Source: Asparagopsis taxiformis | Taxonomy: Eukaryota > Rhodophyta > Florideophyceae > Bonnemaisoniales > Bonnemaisoniaceae | Reading direction: 5' to 3' | Length of the DNA: 64,000 nt | Assembly (NCBI GenBank): GCA_030407315.1 | Contig: JALQPE010000346.1 | Span: forward strand, 1-64,000 | Part shown: positions 19,274 to 30,861 of the stretch, piece after piece | Position numbering within the stretch: the stretch's first letter is position 1 | Layout: each line of letters opens with the position of its first letter | The notes under the pieces: model-generated | Databases searched by the model: none | What the model was told of the DNA's origin: nothing | Seen by the model: only the letters and a program-made list of their open reading frames with translations | Position numbers and translations under genes: made by a program

Positions 19274-22200
19274 TATGATAATTATGCTACGTGTACGACA
19301 TACACGCACGCACCCGTGCCAACGCGCTGTCATTCGCGTTTGGTTGCCCCTGTTTTCGTACGGCGTTTCCGCACATCTGAGATCGCTGCACACATCCGTA
19401 CATTGTCCGAAACATGTCCTTTGCACAAACGCTTCCACACCGTCCAAATGCACCCGCTTCCTGCGCAGGATACTTGCACGGCACCCGTTTCGTTCTCCGG
19501 ACAGCGCGCGTCATAACTAGAATGCACATCGGTACGTACAGCAACCATGGTTGGTGACTGTTAGGCTGCTATACGACGTCGTCCACGCACGCACTTAGTT
19601 ACCCCCATCGCGATGCTTTTTGCCGTGTGATTGCCGCTGCTACGCTCGCTGCCCACCGCTCGCTTTCGCGCTTGCTTCCTCTGCCCACAGCATGCACAAA
19701 GAATAGCAAAAGCAGTAGTACAAGTTAGTTGACTTTTGTGCAAACTTAATCGTGCACGCAGCGGCCGTAATCTTGTGGATAATTGTGGTGATCGTAAAGG
19801 CGCAAGCTTCGAAGGTACAAATACACAAATTGTTGTTATTTAGGCTTGCAATCTGGCTGACTGGCATTGCATGAAGTGAAAGGCGGTGAACTCTGTGAAT
19901 GTGCTGTCACCGAGAATATTCGTCGTGTAATGGGCAATTTCGCCTGGCTCCTGCCGAATAACCCAGGAATATAAGCATATCTAGCGTGCAGTACATTTGG
20001 TCAAACTCGCCGTTACTGAAAACAAGCCGATGCCAATGTTCAATCCAGCCTTGGTCGTCGCAATGAGGCAGGGTCCAGAAGAGGGTGACTGTGTAGTTGT
20101 AAATGAGAAGTAAAAACGAGGCATCACTCCAGACAATGAGCTACGCGTCCATGGCACGTGCACCGCCCGTACATGTGCTGAATGTTCAACAATAGATGCG
20201 TATTGCGCAGGTGAGAATCCTTGACGGCGTGGAAGTAACGAAAGAGCGTGTGGGTGCTTTGCATGCAGAAAGGTGCAATGTATTCGTGTTCAAGTGAAGC
20301 GGAGAGAGGGATTGAAAGTGAATTTGAGTTTCAGATCTCGTGGGGATTAGATCTAGTACGAATCGGGCGTGCACTTGCTGTGTGGTAATAGCTCCCCGGG
20401 TGTGTGACCAATCCATTTACACATGAAATATGTGCTCACGTGCTGGTCATTGGCATTGGGTAGAGTAAGAGCCGTGCGCTTAGAGGTAGATCTGGCGATA
20501 ATGCCGGACATATTACATGCCATCTCGACTCGATGTTTGGTTATGGGAGTAATCAAATCGTAGCTACAAAATCCTAAAGTATTCTTGCATTTTAGATGCG
20601 CACGCAGAACCGTCAGAAAATGGAGATGATATCGAGCTCCTGGCGGTTCACGAAAGGTGGGGGGTGTTGACACCACGCTCAGTGGACAAGGTATACAACG
20701 CTGCATATGCGCCTAAAATAGTAGTGAATAACTGGAACAATACGAAACTGTTTCTCCAGCGTGACAGTCTCAAAACCTACTTGGAGAGGGACAAGGTGAA
20801 CTTGCGCGGCGGGGATAACGAGGGGCGGACGGAGGTGATTGCGACTATGCAGAAGGGTCCGACCAAGGTGTTTTTCTCACATGCATCGATGAAACTTTGG
20901 ATGCTTGTAGGAGACTGAGTGAATCATAACCCAGGGCGACCCAATTCTCCTTCACATATCCGGTGCCGAATGATAACCTGCCTTCGTTCGAAATCACGTT
21001 AATCGATAGATACTAGGAAGTGAGAGGGCTATCCAGCTCGCGAATTGCAGCTTGGTCGCGGACAGCGGTTGCGCGTGTGTTTACGCTTGGCGGACTTCTA
21101 GTTCCAAAGTGGAACCTTTGGTATGCGAATCCATCATCTCACGCGTCTTACACGTTTCAAAACTCTGTACATACGGCTGTTCCGGCAGTGTCGGCAGATT
21201 CATCTGTTCAAATAAATTGAGAATCGTGGGATATCACGCACTCTTGTCACACTCCTCTAAATAGGAAATAATTATTGAATTCATCAAAACCTCTACTCAC
21301 GCTCTTTCCTGATCCAAGCATAGAACTTTGAACTCTACAATATACCTATAGTACCCCATTTTCTTATACGCTCACTACACTGTCTCTTTCCGGCCACACA
21401 AATTCTACTAGGGCATCCTGAGATGTATTGCACACTTGCACAGCAGTCGCCCATCCCTGGACAGCGAGCCAGTCGTTGCACTCGCGTGCCAATCAAGTAA
21501 ATTCAGTGTGTCAACGTGCCTTGTGCAAACACTTGGGCCAGCTCTTGCGTCCCTGCCACTGCTCAAGCGTATCCAGATACTTGAATGTGCCAGTCCAGAG
21601 CCTTGATATTCAGGTTGATGCATGTGAGTTGCCAAAATAGTCCAAATGGAACATATGACGATTTACGCGGAACAAACATGTTTTCCTGCACAGCGTTGTT
21701 CTCTAGTGTTGCACACTATACCATCTATGCCTTACTATCTATAAAAACAGCTGAAAACAACGCTACATCTACAAGCACCAGTGGTGGACTGGGGTCGTCT
21801 GTCTTCCAAGTCTTTCCAAAATGGGAAGTGGATATGGTTATGACTTCAACGACGACAGCGTGAGGTGAACGATGAGCGAAAAGTTTGTTTACTCGTTACT
21901 TTCACTCGCAGTCTGCCCGGCGCCATGGTGCAATGCGATACAAATTGCTACTGGGAAAGAAGCTTTACAGAGTGAGGCAATGGTAAGGTGTCGGATACAT
22001 TTCGATGCTTCTCATACAAAGCTATATATGTACAAGTCAGTAGTATAAAGTGCACGTGAGCATTGCATTGCATCGCATCTAGTAAGCGCGCACACGAACG
22101 CACGAATACACATGCACGCACTGCCGATTGATTCACAACGAGCGCAACTAGTCCACACCAACCATTGGATTCAAGCTCTCCAAGTGATTCGAGCAGCGTC

Positions 22201-23179
22201 GCATCTGCAATGGTTAAGACACTGAGCTGTTGGAGAGGACCTGCAAGCAAGTTTCAAACACAAGGCCACAACAGCAGCAGAAAGAAAAAGTACATGTGTA
22301 ATGAAATGCCACCGATATCTTATATCCGTCTTGGATACAGTGCTAGTTTGTGTAGAGCTGCCGCTATGGTGAATAAGAGCGTGCAGTGTGGCAACAAGCG
22401 TATCAAGAAATACATATGTGACTTTGAGCGAAATGCGGTGGCATGTTGGTGCGTTACAGACGGTTAGATGATGATATGGGGGAAGCAGCGATGCACTCTG
22501 TGCATTTCTTGCATGCAACGATACATTGAATATATCCGACGTTAACGAAGCACCCATCGTCTTCCTTCGGCGCGCAGTGGACCTACAGGTACAGGTACAC
22601 CATTTCCCTTTGCTTCACCCCATTTCCAGATGTGTGCTAGACGTCCTAGATTTCTTGACGTTAATTTGCATTGTTCTATCCGTCATCACTTTATTTTGCA
22701 TTGCCTTTGATACTCTGACGTCTCGGCACAATTTTCACAATACGGACAGATTGTAATATTATCCCGTGGTCTACATGGCCTCCATTGACGATTCATTCTC
22801 TCTATAACGTTCCGCTCCAACCAATTGCTTACAATCCCTGTAGTTCCATTCCTTATTTCCCGTCTCAACCTTTCACTGGTCAATAACCCATCAAACTCAT
22901 ACACTTCTCAGCACTTTCTATAGTTTCATCTCCTATCCCAACTGAAATAAACATGATTCTATTCTCTATTGGCAGAATAGGCTTCACTGAGACTAGAAAA
23001 CTCATTCCCATTCTAGCTCGGTCGATTTGCTATCCTCCTGCATTTATCCTCCCTCGTACTAACTTCGCTAACTACAAATATCTGTAAAGCTCGACCACAA
23101 TTACGATGGTCGTATACCACACACCGTTCCAAAATTTACTTACGCACTAGCCATATGCTCTTTATTTCCTCTATAGTAC
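19274..23179. other. About 3.9 kb with no supported gene
   Basis: Only short ORFs without recognisable domains. A 72-codon minus-strand ORF at 22686-22904 ends with a Cys-rich C-X2-C-X2-C...ET...C pattern that faintly recalls the tail of non-LTR retrotransposon proteins, too weak to call. Confidence 0.4.
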
Positions 23180-23584
23180 ACTCCACCAGACAGTGTTTTC
23201 AACCAATGCACGGTGCTACCCGAAGACAGTACAATTTGCTATCTACACCACTGTATCCAGATTTCCCCAGACAGTGCGGTAATACAGTACAACGTATTGT
23301 CTCAGACAGTAAAATGTACTGTCTGCACATACTGTCCGGCGACAACACTTCCGGACAGTAATATTTACTGTTCTGGACAGTAAATTTTACTGTTTTTGGT
23401 ATGGACAGTAAATTTTACTGTTTTTGGTACTGTCCAGATTTCGTGCCAGTTTATTGCTGCAGCAGTATTCTGAAATTTCCAGACAGTAAATTTTACTTTC
23501 TCCGCGCACTGTCTTGGCCAGACAGTAATTTTTACTGTCTCAGACAGTAAATTTACTGTCTTTTTCCATTCCCAACACCGTAGT
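23180..23584. repeat. Palindromic ACAGTAAA/TTTACTGT subterminal-like repeats
   Basis: At least six copies or variants of ACAGTAAATTTTACTGT (a 17-base palindrome) and GACAGTA/TACTGTC words crowd into 400 bases and stop exactly where Gypsy-B1 gag homology begins (23585). Such dense short inverted repeats are typical of the ends of DNA transposons, so this may be the terminus of an element that cut into Gypsy-B1. Confidence 0.65.
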
Positions 23585-25344
23585 GCACCGTCGTCTAGAA
23601 GACTGTTCAAGACCGCAGGGCGGAAATCGTAGACGCTACGGTCGAAACCGTCATGGAACTGGTCGAGCCAAAGCTGATGGCCGCCAGCCGAGAAGCCACC
23701 CAAGATCGGGACGCCGAGTTCCTAGCGGAAACCTGGAATCAGGTCAAAGCCGAATTCGCTAAACGCGTATCCCTTTTGGAAACTCGTCTGGAGGAGCTTT
23801 CGATTCACGGCTTTAATGCCAGTCCATTAGGACAACAGGAGGTTCCTGCTCGCCGCATCCGATCGTCTGATTTCCCTGACCCTACATCCGGTAGGGAGGA
23901 AGAAGAAGATCCCCGATTGGATCAAGTCGCAGAAGCAACCCGACATCTGTCCGACCGTGTCGACGCCCTCGCCGAATCACTATCCCAAACAGGGAATATC
24001 TATCGCACGAGACAGCACACTCGTGCCACCGGATCTGCACCGGAAAATCCCTCGTGGGATGATGAAGAAGGACCTCTTGAGGAAGGCTTAGTGCCTTTGA
24101 AGGCCCGCGAACCCGCGTTCGACCTAGTGGTCTCCTATCGGTACTACCGACTCAAGAACAAGTCCCTAACGACTGATACCCCAACGGGTAAATCGAGAAG
24201 CTTGTATAAGCTAACGGAGAAGATCCGTAATTTCAACGCGTCATTCACGCTGTTCGATGGTACGGAACCCATCGATATCCTCCGGTTCCTCGCGGAATTT
24301 CAAGATGCATGTGATTCATGCGGAGTCTCGGAGGGAGAAGCTACCAAGTTACTCAAGTATTTCCTGGAAGGAGAACCTCAACGGTTTATCGCCGCTGAGG
24401 CGCGAAAGCGCAAGCTTCTCAGCCACCTGCACCAGCAGATCACTTGGCCTCAAGCCGTTAACGCCCTTCTGGCTCGCTACGCGACGGACAATGTCCTAGC
24501 GGACGCATATGACGCAGTAACGCGTATACGGCAAGGGCCGGATGAAGACGAGGCTGCATACGCAGACACACTGCAGGACGCTGCACTCCTGTGTGCGAAC
24601 GTCTTCTCGGAAAGAGACTTGGTCAACTACTACCTCAAGGGCCTACGCCCAGAGGTTAAACACACCGTCAAGGTGACTATAGGCCGCAGTGGCGGAGAAG
24701 ATTTCCTTGCTGTCCGTAACCTTGCTAAAGGACTCGGGGACTCTTTAAGAGCTTCGCTACCCGCAAAGCCGAAGGCTTACCCTACTCGGGAAATCGCGGA
24801 ACGCAAGCGCAAAGCGTTGCTCGCTACCGTACCCGGAGAACCGGCCGTGATACCGCGGACCCCGCCGCCGACCTTACCTTCCCCTACGGGGAACCCAATG
24901 GGCGCGCCAATGCAGGCCCCTACCCTAACGGGAGAACATCTTAAACTCGCTGAGAGTATGATCCCCGAAGGGGCTGTTACTTGGAGATGCTCTGGCTGTC
25001 GCCAACCAGGGCACGTGTTATACACTTGTCCTTACCTACCACCCTCAGTGGGAACTTACTTCGCCTTTGCGAACTACGCTTACCAGCAAGAACCGGAGCA
25101 GGTTATGCGCCGCCAACAGCGCCAGTCCAATCGGTTCAACCGAAAAAGGGATTACCCTAAAGCCGTGCTCCAACGGTCAAACCCTCCAACACGCATGGTT
25201 GCGTTCGCCGATGACGAAACTCATCCCAAATCGGGCCCTCTGAGGCGAGACGTTTTAGAACGTAACGGATCTTCCGTAACGGCTCAAGACGTTGCCGACG
25301 CCTTGGAAACCTCCGACGACTCCGACACGTCGTCGGAAAACTAA
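23585..25344 (+). pseudogene. Gypsy-B1 gag, 5'-truncated
   Basis: Homology to the intact Gypsy-B2 gag begins at 23585, corresponding to 50453. A G-to-T change creates an in-frame TAG near 23594, so only 563 codons remain open from ATG 23653. It retains the capsid region (VVSYRYYRL ... FLEGEPQRF) and the CSGCRQPGHVLYTC zinc knuckle. It ends in TAATG, shared with the pol start. Few substitutions separate it from Gypsy-B2 (for example Thr for Arg in an AYAD-LQD context). Confidence 0.88.
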
Positions 25345-28300
25345 TGACGGGGAGTGAGGTGTCGCACTCCCGTCAGGAGGTGGAGCGATTACGCTACTCG
25401 GTGGACATCTCACCACAACCACCTCCGCAGGAAAAGGCTGCAACTCCCTCTAGGGACCAAAGTCTTTCCCAGACACCAACCCCTTCGGGTTCCCCCACAG
25501 GGACTCGAGCCTCAAGGCCGAAAGCCTCATGCCTGCTTAAGGCCGCCCATTACGTAGTAATGGGTTCCATCGGACTCGATCCGTCAATTCTCACGCCTAT
25601 GCGTATGGTGATGGACACCGGGTCCGGACCATCGGTCATCCATGAAAGGAGCTTACCCCACAATTGGGAACAATTCCAAGTCCCTACGGGGAAAGTTCCG
25701 CAACTGGCCGATGCTAACGGCAATCCTCTTCGGATAAAAGGCAAGATAATACTGTCCTTACAGTTAGGCCACAAGTCCTTTGAGGAAGAATTCTTCGTCG
25801 CGCCTAAGTTGGCCGTACCCCTCATCTTGGGAACTGGGGCAATGAATACCCACGTAGACGCAATTAGGTGCCGGGCCCAACGAATTGATATTCACGACGG
25901 CGGGTCGATAGCTATCCTAGTGATGTCGCCTACGCGTAAAACATCCCCCACCCTTTCGTGCTACGTGGATGCCTCGCGACCCTCTAATGGGATTAACTTA
26001 GACCGCCAGCCTCATGGCATTCGATTGTCACAAAGTGTGAATGTTCCTCCGCGGAGTCAAGTAACAACTACTGTTGTATGCGCCGGTGGCGGCTTGAGTA
26101 TACTCTCACCGAGAGATCGGATCCTCCACCGACATCGTGTCTCTATCCCGAATGGGGTTGCGGAAGTCATCCCGCGACAGGAATTCCTGACTATATTAAC
26201 TAACTTCGGTACATCCGACAAGTACCTCCCTAAAGGGACCATTATAGGCTATGCCCTCCGGGCACCCGAACGGCCAATGCGCCCCATGGCTCTCAGCCGT
26301 TCTACCCCTTCCTCCCAAGAGGCCTCCACTATGGTGACTACTCTCCATCAGGAGCAAAAGGCCGAGGCCACACAACCATCAAGTTGGAAGCAAGAAGTCT
26401 CTCTAGACCACCTTGGTCAACTCCCGTTGAGGGAACGCATCCTTAGCATGCTATCTCGACACGAGTCTATGTGGGATGGATCCCTAGGGGACATCCGCGC
26501 TACGGAACACCGAATCGACATAGTCGAAGGGAGCAAGCCTAGACGACAACAACCCTACCGGATGGGACTCGCTCGCCGAGAGATTGCCCGTAAGGAAATA
26601 ACCAGCATGCTGGAAAAAGGAGTGATCGAACCGTCGACCTCTGAATGGGCTAGCCCAGTGGTTCTTGTCCCGAAGAAGGATGGTAAATTACGCTTTTGCG
26701 TCGACTATAGGGGTCTTAACGACATCACTGTCAATGATGTGTACCCCCTTCCACGAATGGATGATTGTATTGACTCCCTCGGAGATGCTCAAGTATTCAC
26801 CACATTGGATTGTAATTCTGGCTATTGGCAGATCCCTGTTGCACAGGACGACCGTGACAAAACGGCATTCACCTCCCATTTGGGGACATATCGCTTTAAG
26901 CGTTTGCCTTTTGGCTTAAAGAATGCTCCGGCAACGTTTCAGCGTGCCATCGACATTATTCTTAGCAGCGTTCGCTGGCAGACCTGTCTGATTTATTTAG
27001 ACGATGTGATCGTATTCTCTCGGGACGAGGCCGAACATCTCCACCATGTGGACCAAGTACTCTCCCTCCTACGGGAAGCAGGTGTCACCCTGAAGTTGAC
27101 AAAGTGTCATTTCTTCGAAAAGAAGGTTGATTACCTGGGACATGTCGTGATGCCAGGAAAGCTAGCTGTTGCACAGAACGCCACTTCGGCTATCGCTGAC
27201 GCGATCTTTCCGCAAACGCCTACGCAAATGCGATCCTTCCTCGGAAGCTGTGGCGTCTTTCGACGATTCATCAAAGGGTATGCCGCAATTGCGCACCCCT
27301 TGAACGAAATGCTGACCAAAGACAGCCTCCCTAAATTCGGGAAAGAACCTCCTACCGAGGACCAACAGCGCGCGTTCAACGCTCTCAAAGAGGTCATGAT
27401 CAAGCCGCCGATACTGGCTCTACCCAAGTTGGGTCATCCCTACACCGTAGACACGGACGCTTCCGCATACCAAATAGGATGCGCTCTGCTTCAGCAGCAA
27501 GGGGAAGAGAACGATCTCAAGCCAATTGGCTATTGGTCGCGTACGCTGACTAAACCTGAAAGAGGTTACTCCCCTACGGAGCGTGAATGTCTAGCCGTCG
27601 TATGGGCTGTCACTATCCTACGTCCATACTTGGAGCAAACAAAGTTTGTAGTCCGGACGGACCATAACGCACTGCGTTGGCTTATGAATATCAATGACCC
27701 TTCAGGGAGACTATGCCGCTGGCGCCTCCGACTTGCGGAATTCGATTATCAAATAGTCTACCGTCCCGGTCGGGTTCACCAACTACCTGACGCCCTTTCG
27801 CGTGTTGAAACTAACGGCGAGACGCCTGTCATCATCGATGATGAAATACCAACTCTGTTGGCCACGCACGCACCGCAAGGTGAAACATCCTTGGATGATG
27901 ACACTGATGTTTGGTTCTACGACCTTTCTCTAGCAAGAGACCACGCCGAGGAGGCACCTAATCGCAACGGTACACCCGTCTTAACAACTCATCCGCAAAC
28001 GGAAAACTACTGCCCGATAACTCTCCAAGAGTGGCTCGAAGAGCAAAGAACGGACGACTTCTGCCAACAGGCCCTGGCCTCGCAGAAGTCTGACTCTCTC
28101 TTCTTCGAAGATGAAGACGGCGTCCTTTGTAGGAAGTCCAAATTGGACGGGTCATCCCAAATTGTGGTACCCAAAGCCTTGCGGCTACGTCTATTGACGA
28201 TGTGTCATCACGGAATCCTAGCAGGACATCCTGGTCAGAATCGCATGTACGACACGATGCGCCTATCGTACTACTGGCCTGCAATGGCTGCGGATATAAC

Positions 28301-28766
28301 CGGAACGGTTGAACGCTGTTCAGCGTGTGCGAGAAACCGATTACGGTTGCGCAAACATGCGAGTACCCTCCAGCTGTTCCCAGCTACCACACCATTGGAT
28401 GACGTTGCAATTGACCTCCTCGGTCCTCTACCTCGTACCAAGAAGGGTAACGTGCACCTACTGGTGATTTCATGTCGCTTTTCCAAGCTCACCCAAGTGG
28501 TGCCCCTGCGAAGCATTACGGCTTACCATGTGGCAGTAGCCTTTTGTACACATTGGGTGTTTAAGTATGGTCCTCCACGGACATTACTATCCGATAACGG
28601 TCCGCAATTTGCGTCAAAGTTCTTCCAGGCTGTCTGCCTCCAGTTAGGAACGAAGAACGTCTTCACGACGGCTTATCATCCCCAGACAAATGGGCAAGTC
28701 GAACGGTATAACCGTACTCTGTTGAGCATGCTACGTAATTACGTTAATGATAACCAGGACGACTGG
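25344..28766 (+). pseudogene. Gypsy-B1 pol, part 1 (protease to integrase core)
   Basis: Starts at ATG 25344, whose A is the last base of the gag TAA, so pol may be translated by termination-reinitiation. Protease VMDTGSG is near residue 90. RT has FCVDYRGLN and catalytic YLDD near 551. RNase H starts VDTDASAY. The integrase HHCC zinc domain and core D (AIDLLGP), D (SDNGPQF) and E (PQTNGQVERYN) are all present. The frame is native up to DNQDDW; the next codons (to a stop at 28784) come from the inserted transposon. The remainder of the protein resumes at 40104 in the native frame. Confidence 0.95.
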
Positions 28767-30561
28767 AACTCTCATTTGGAGTGAAACAGAATCATACTTT
28801 TTGAGAAACAGAATAAATTTAATCGTGAACTGGAGGTTATTGTCACGCACTGTCACCCAGGTGTCACCCTGGACCTTTTATAGTAACGGGTCTTTCTCGA
28901 GTATTGTATACAATATAATACAGCTTAGTTTCAATGACAGTGTCACTGCTAATTCTAATTCTTTTAATGATATCACCTATACCTGAATGAGCAGTTGACA
29001 TTCTAATAGAAATTTCGTAACAGCGTGTCCCATTTATATGATATGATGCGCGTATCAACAGACCAGCATTGCATTCTTTTCTGCAGCGGTTGAGATGGTG
29101 AAGTTCAGAAGTAATAAATTGCAAATTTAAATTTCCACCAATCCCATTGAATTGGTGGGGTTGCAATCCTGCCAAATTTAAAGTTGTTGAATGGAATAAA
29201 AGAAAGAATTGGTGTGCTGGACGCGCTTTGATTCGGCGAAAGCATGCTTCTTTGGATCCACTTTTTGGATCTCTGATTCAGTTTCCGGTAGTTTTGCAGA
29301 CAGGCTCGATGTGATGCAATCCGCACGAGGTAATAATAATATGAAACACACATCAGTGGAGCACTACGTCAGGTGCACGCCTCAAAGCTACTGCGTCAGC
29401 TAGTAGTGCTAAGCGTTCCCGATCATCAGATTTTCGCGGGAGGCTTGGTGGTGTTATGCACGATATATATGTTCGCGCAGTCGGACACTACACACTACAT
29501 TTCTGGCACGCTTCATTGATGAACACAGCGGCATTGAATGACACGAGAATATTGAGGCACTGCCTATACTGCCAGTATAATTCGCATAACTGGCTGATAC
29601 TGCACCCACAGTGTTGCGCGCGCATTGCTCTGTATTCCTGACTGTCGAGATATTGAGTTTGCTATTCACTGCTTGGAAATTGGTTGGTTAGTGCATGCTT
29701 TTGTCAACTTATTTGTTGTTATGTGCACATACCCATGCATAAGGCTGGTTTTCCAGCGAGTAGTTCATTGTGTGAACGGTTCGGAAATAGTTCTACTCCT
29801 GTGCTCCAAACCTCTGTCAGTATTTGAATAATTTGTGGATTCTACATCGACGTACCAGAGTTTGGCGTAGAGGCTGTGCAGACCACACACTTCAACATAT
29901 GCGCCAATTGACGCATAGATCATGTACATCGCCATGGAATCTGTTCACATTATAACCATCCTGCGATCTAAACCTGATTTCTGAAGGTCATTTGGATTCA
30001 ATACCAATCCATCTAAAGCGCCGCTGAAATGAATTCAGAATTCAGAATCCCACCGCATTAATGCGGTGGGTACTCAAACTCAACAGAGCTTCATGTGCTT
30101 CATAACTCAACCATTGCACTTTTGATCATAAATGAAATGCAGACTTGAGATTCAATTGTTGCAATTTACTGCCGTCAGACCAACGGAGCTGAATCGCGAG
30201 CGAAGACACATGTACCGTAAACTATTCCAGTGCAGCTTTCCTCCAACATCATTCTGGTTTCACTGAAACCAGCCTGGCAGGCACGTTTAGCCAGTTCATA
30301 TCTGTACCTCAATGGGAGTACCACAACTGCAAGCATTTTATACTCATTCATTTGATTACAGCTTGTTTCATCGGAGCCTCATGCTGTTGGATCGAAGTAA
30401 TGGCTTGGAGCTGATAAATTCTACTTGTAACATGAACTATACAGTTGCTGCTGATTTATCGGAATGTCCTACACTCATGTATACTCAAGAATACTCAAAG
30501 AGAAAGCTTTCTAGAGTAATATCATACAACTGGATTGAATACAGTTAGCTTCTCTATTGGG
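28767..30561. repeat. Left terminal inverted repeat
   Basis: Inverted copy of 38306-40099, with a 1-bp indel near 29467 and a substitution near 29022. It contains a perfect 22-bp palindrome (arm CCCACCGCATT) at 30049-30070 and a hairpin CCACCAAT/ATTGGTGG near 29137-29160. ORFs of 60-103 codons here are mirrored in the right TIR and show no domain. Confidence 0.93.
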
Positions 30562-30861
30562 AGCTGATTCTCTAGTTTTGAGCACTAGTCCGCAGCTTTT
30601 AATCTGCATTTTGAGTTCGATTCGTGAATCATATGAGAATGAAAAGTCAAAGACAGTTTCACACATTCTCAAGGCTAGCTACTTAGCTGGAGATACATAT
30701 GATGACAAAAGGTTTTATATGAAGCTGGGAAGGTGAAAGAATTCATATTGTTTATTCTCGAGTATAATGATCTGTGGAGTGACTGTTCCACGCTCCAGGA
30801 CATGATGCGATTACTAAATCATTCCTATCCCTCGCTATCCACATTTTACTCCCGCCTTGGA
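30562..30861. other. Spacer between left TIR and methyltransferase gene
   Basis: About 300 bases of unique sequence downstream of the minus-strand methyltransferase stop. No gene. It would hold that gene's 3' untranslated region. Confidence 0.4.

Noticed and set aside
22686..22904. 72-codon ORF with Cys-rich tail, possible non-LTR retrotransposon remnant
   Set aside because: Only one weak motif. No reverse transcriptase or endonuclease around it.
28864..29175. ORFs of 60-103 codons in the TIRs, present in both arms
   Set aside because: Their duplication is due to the inverted repeat. No domain, and a 1-bp indel between arms alters one of them without consequence.
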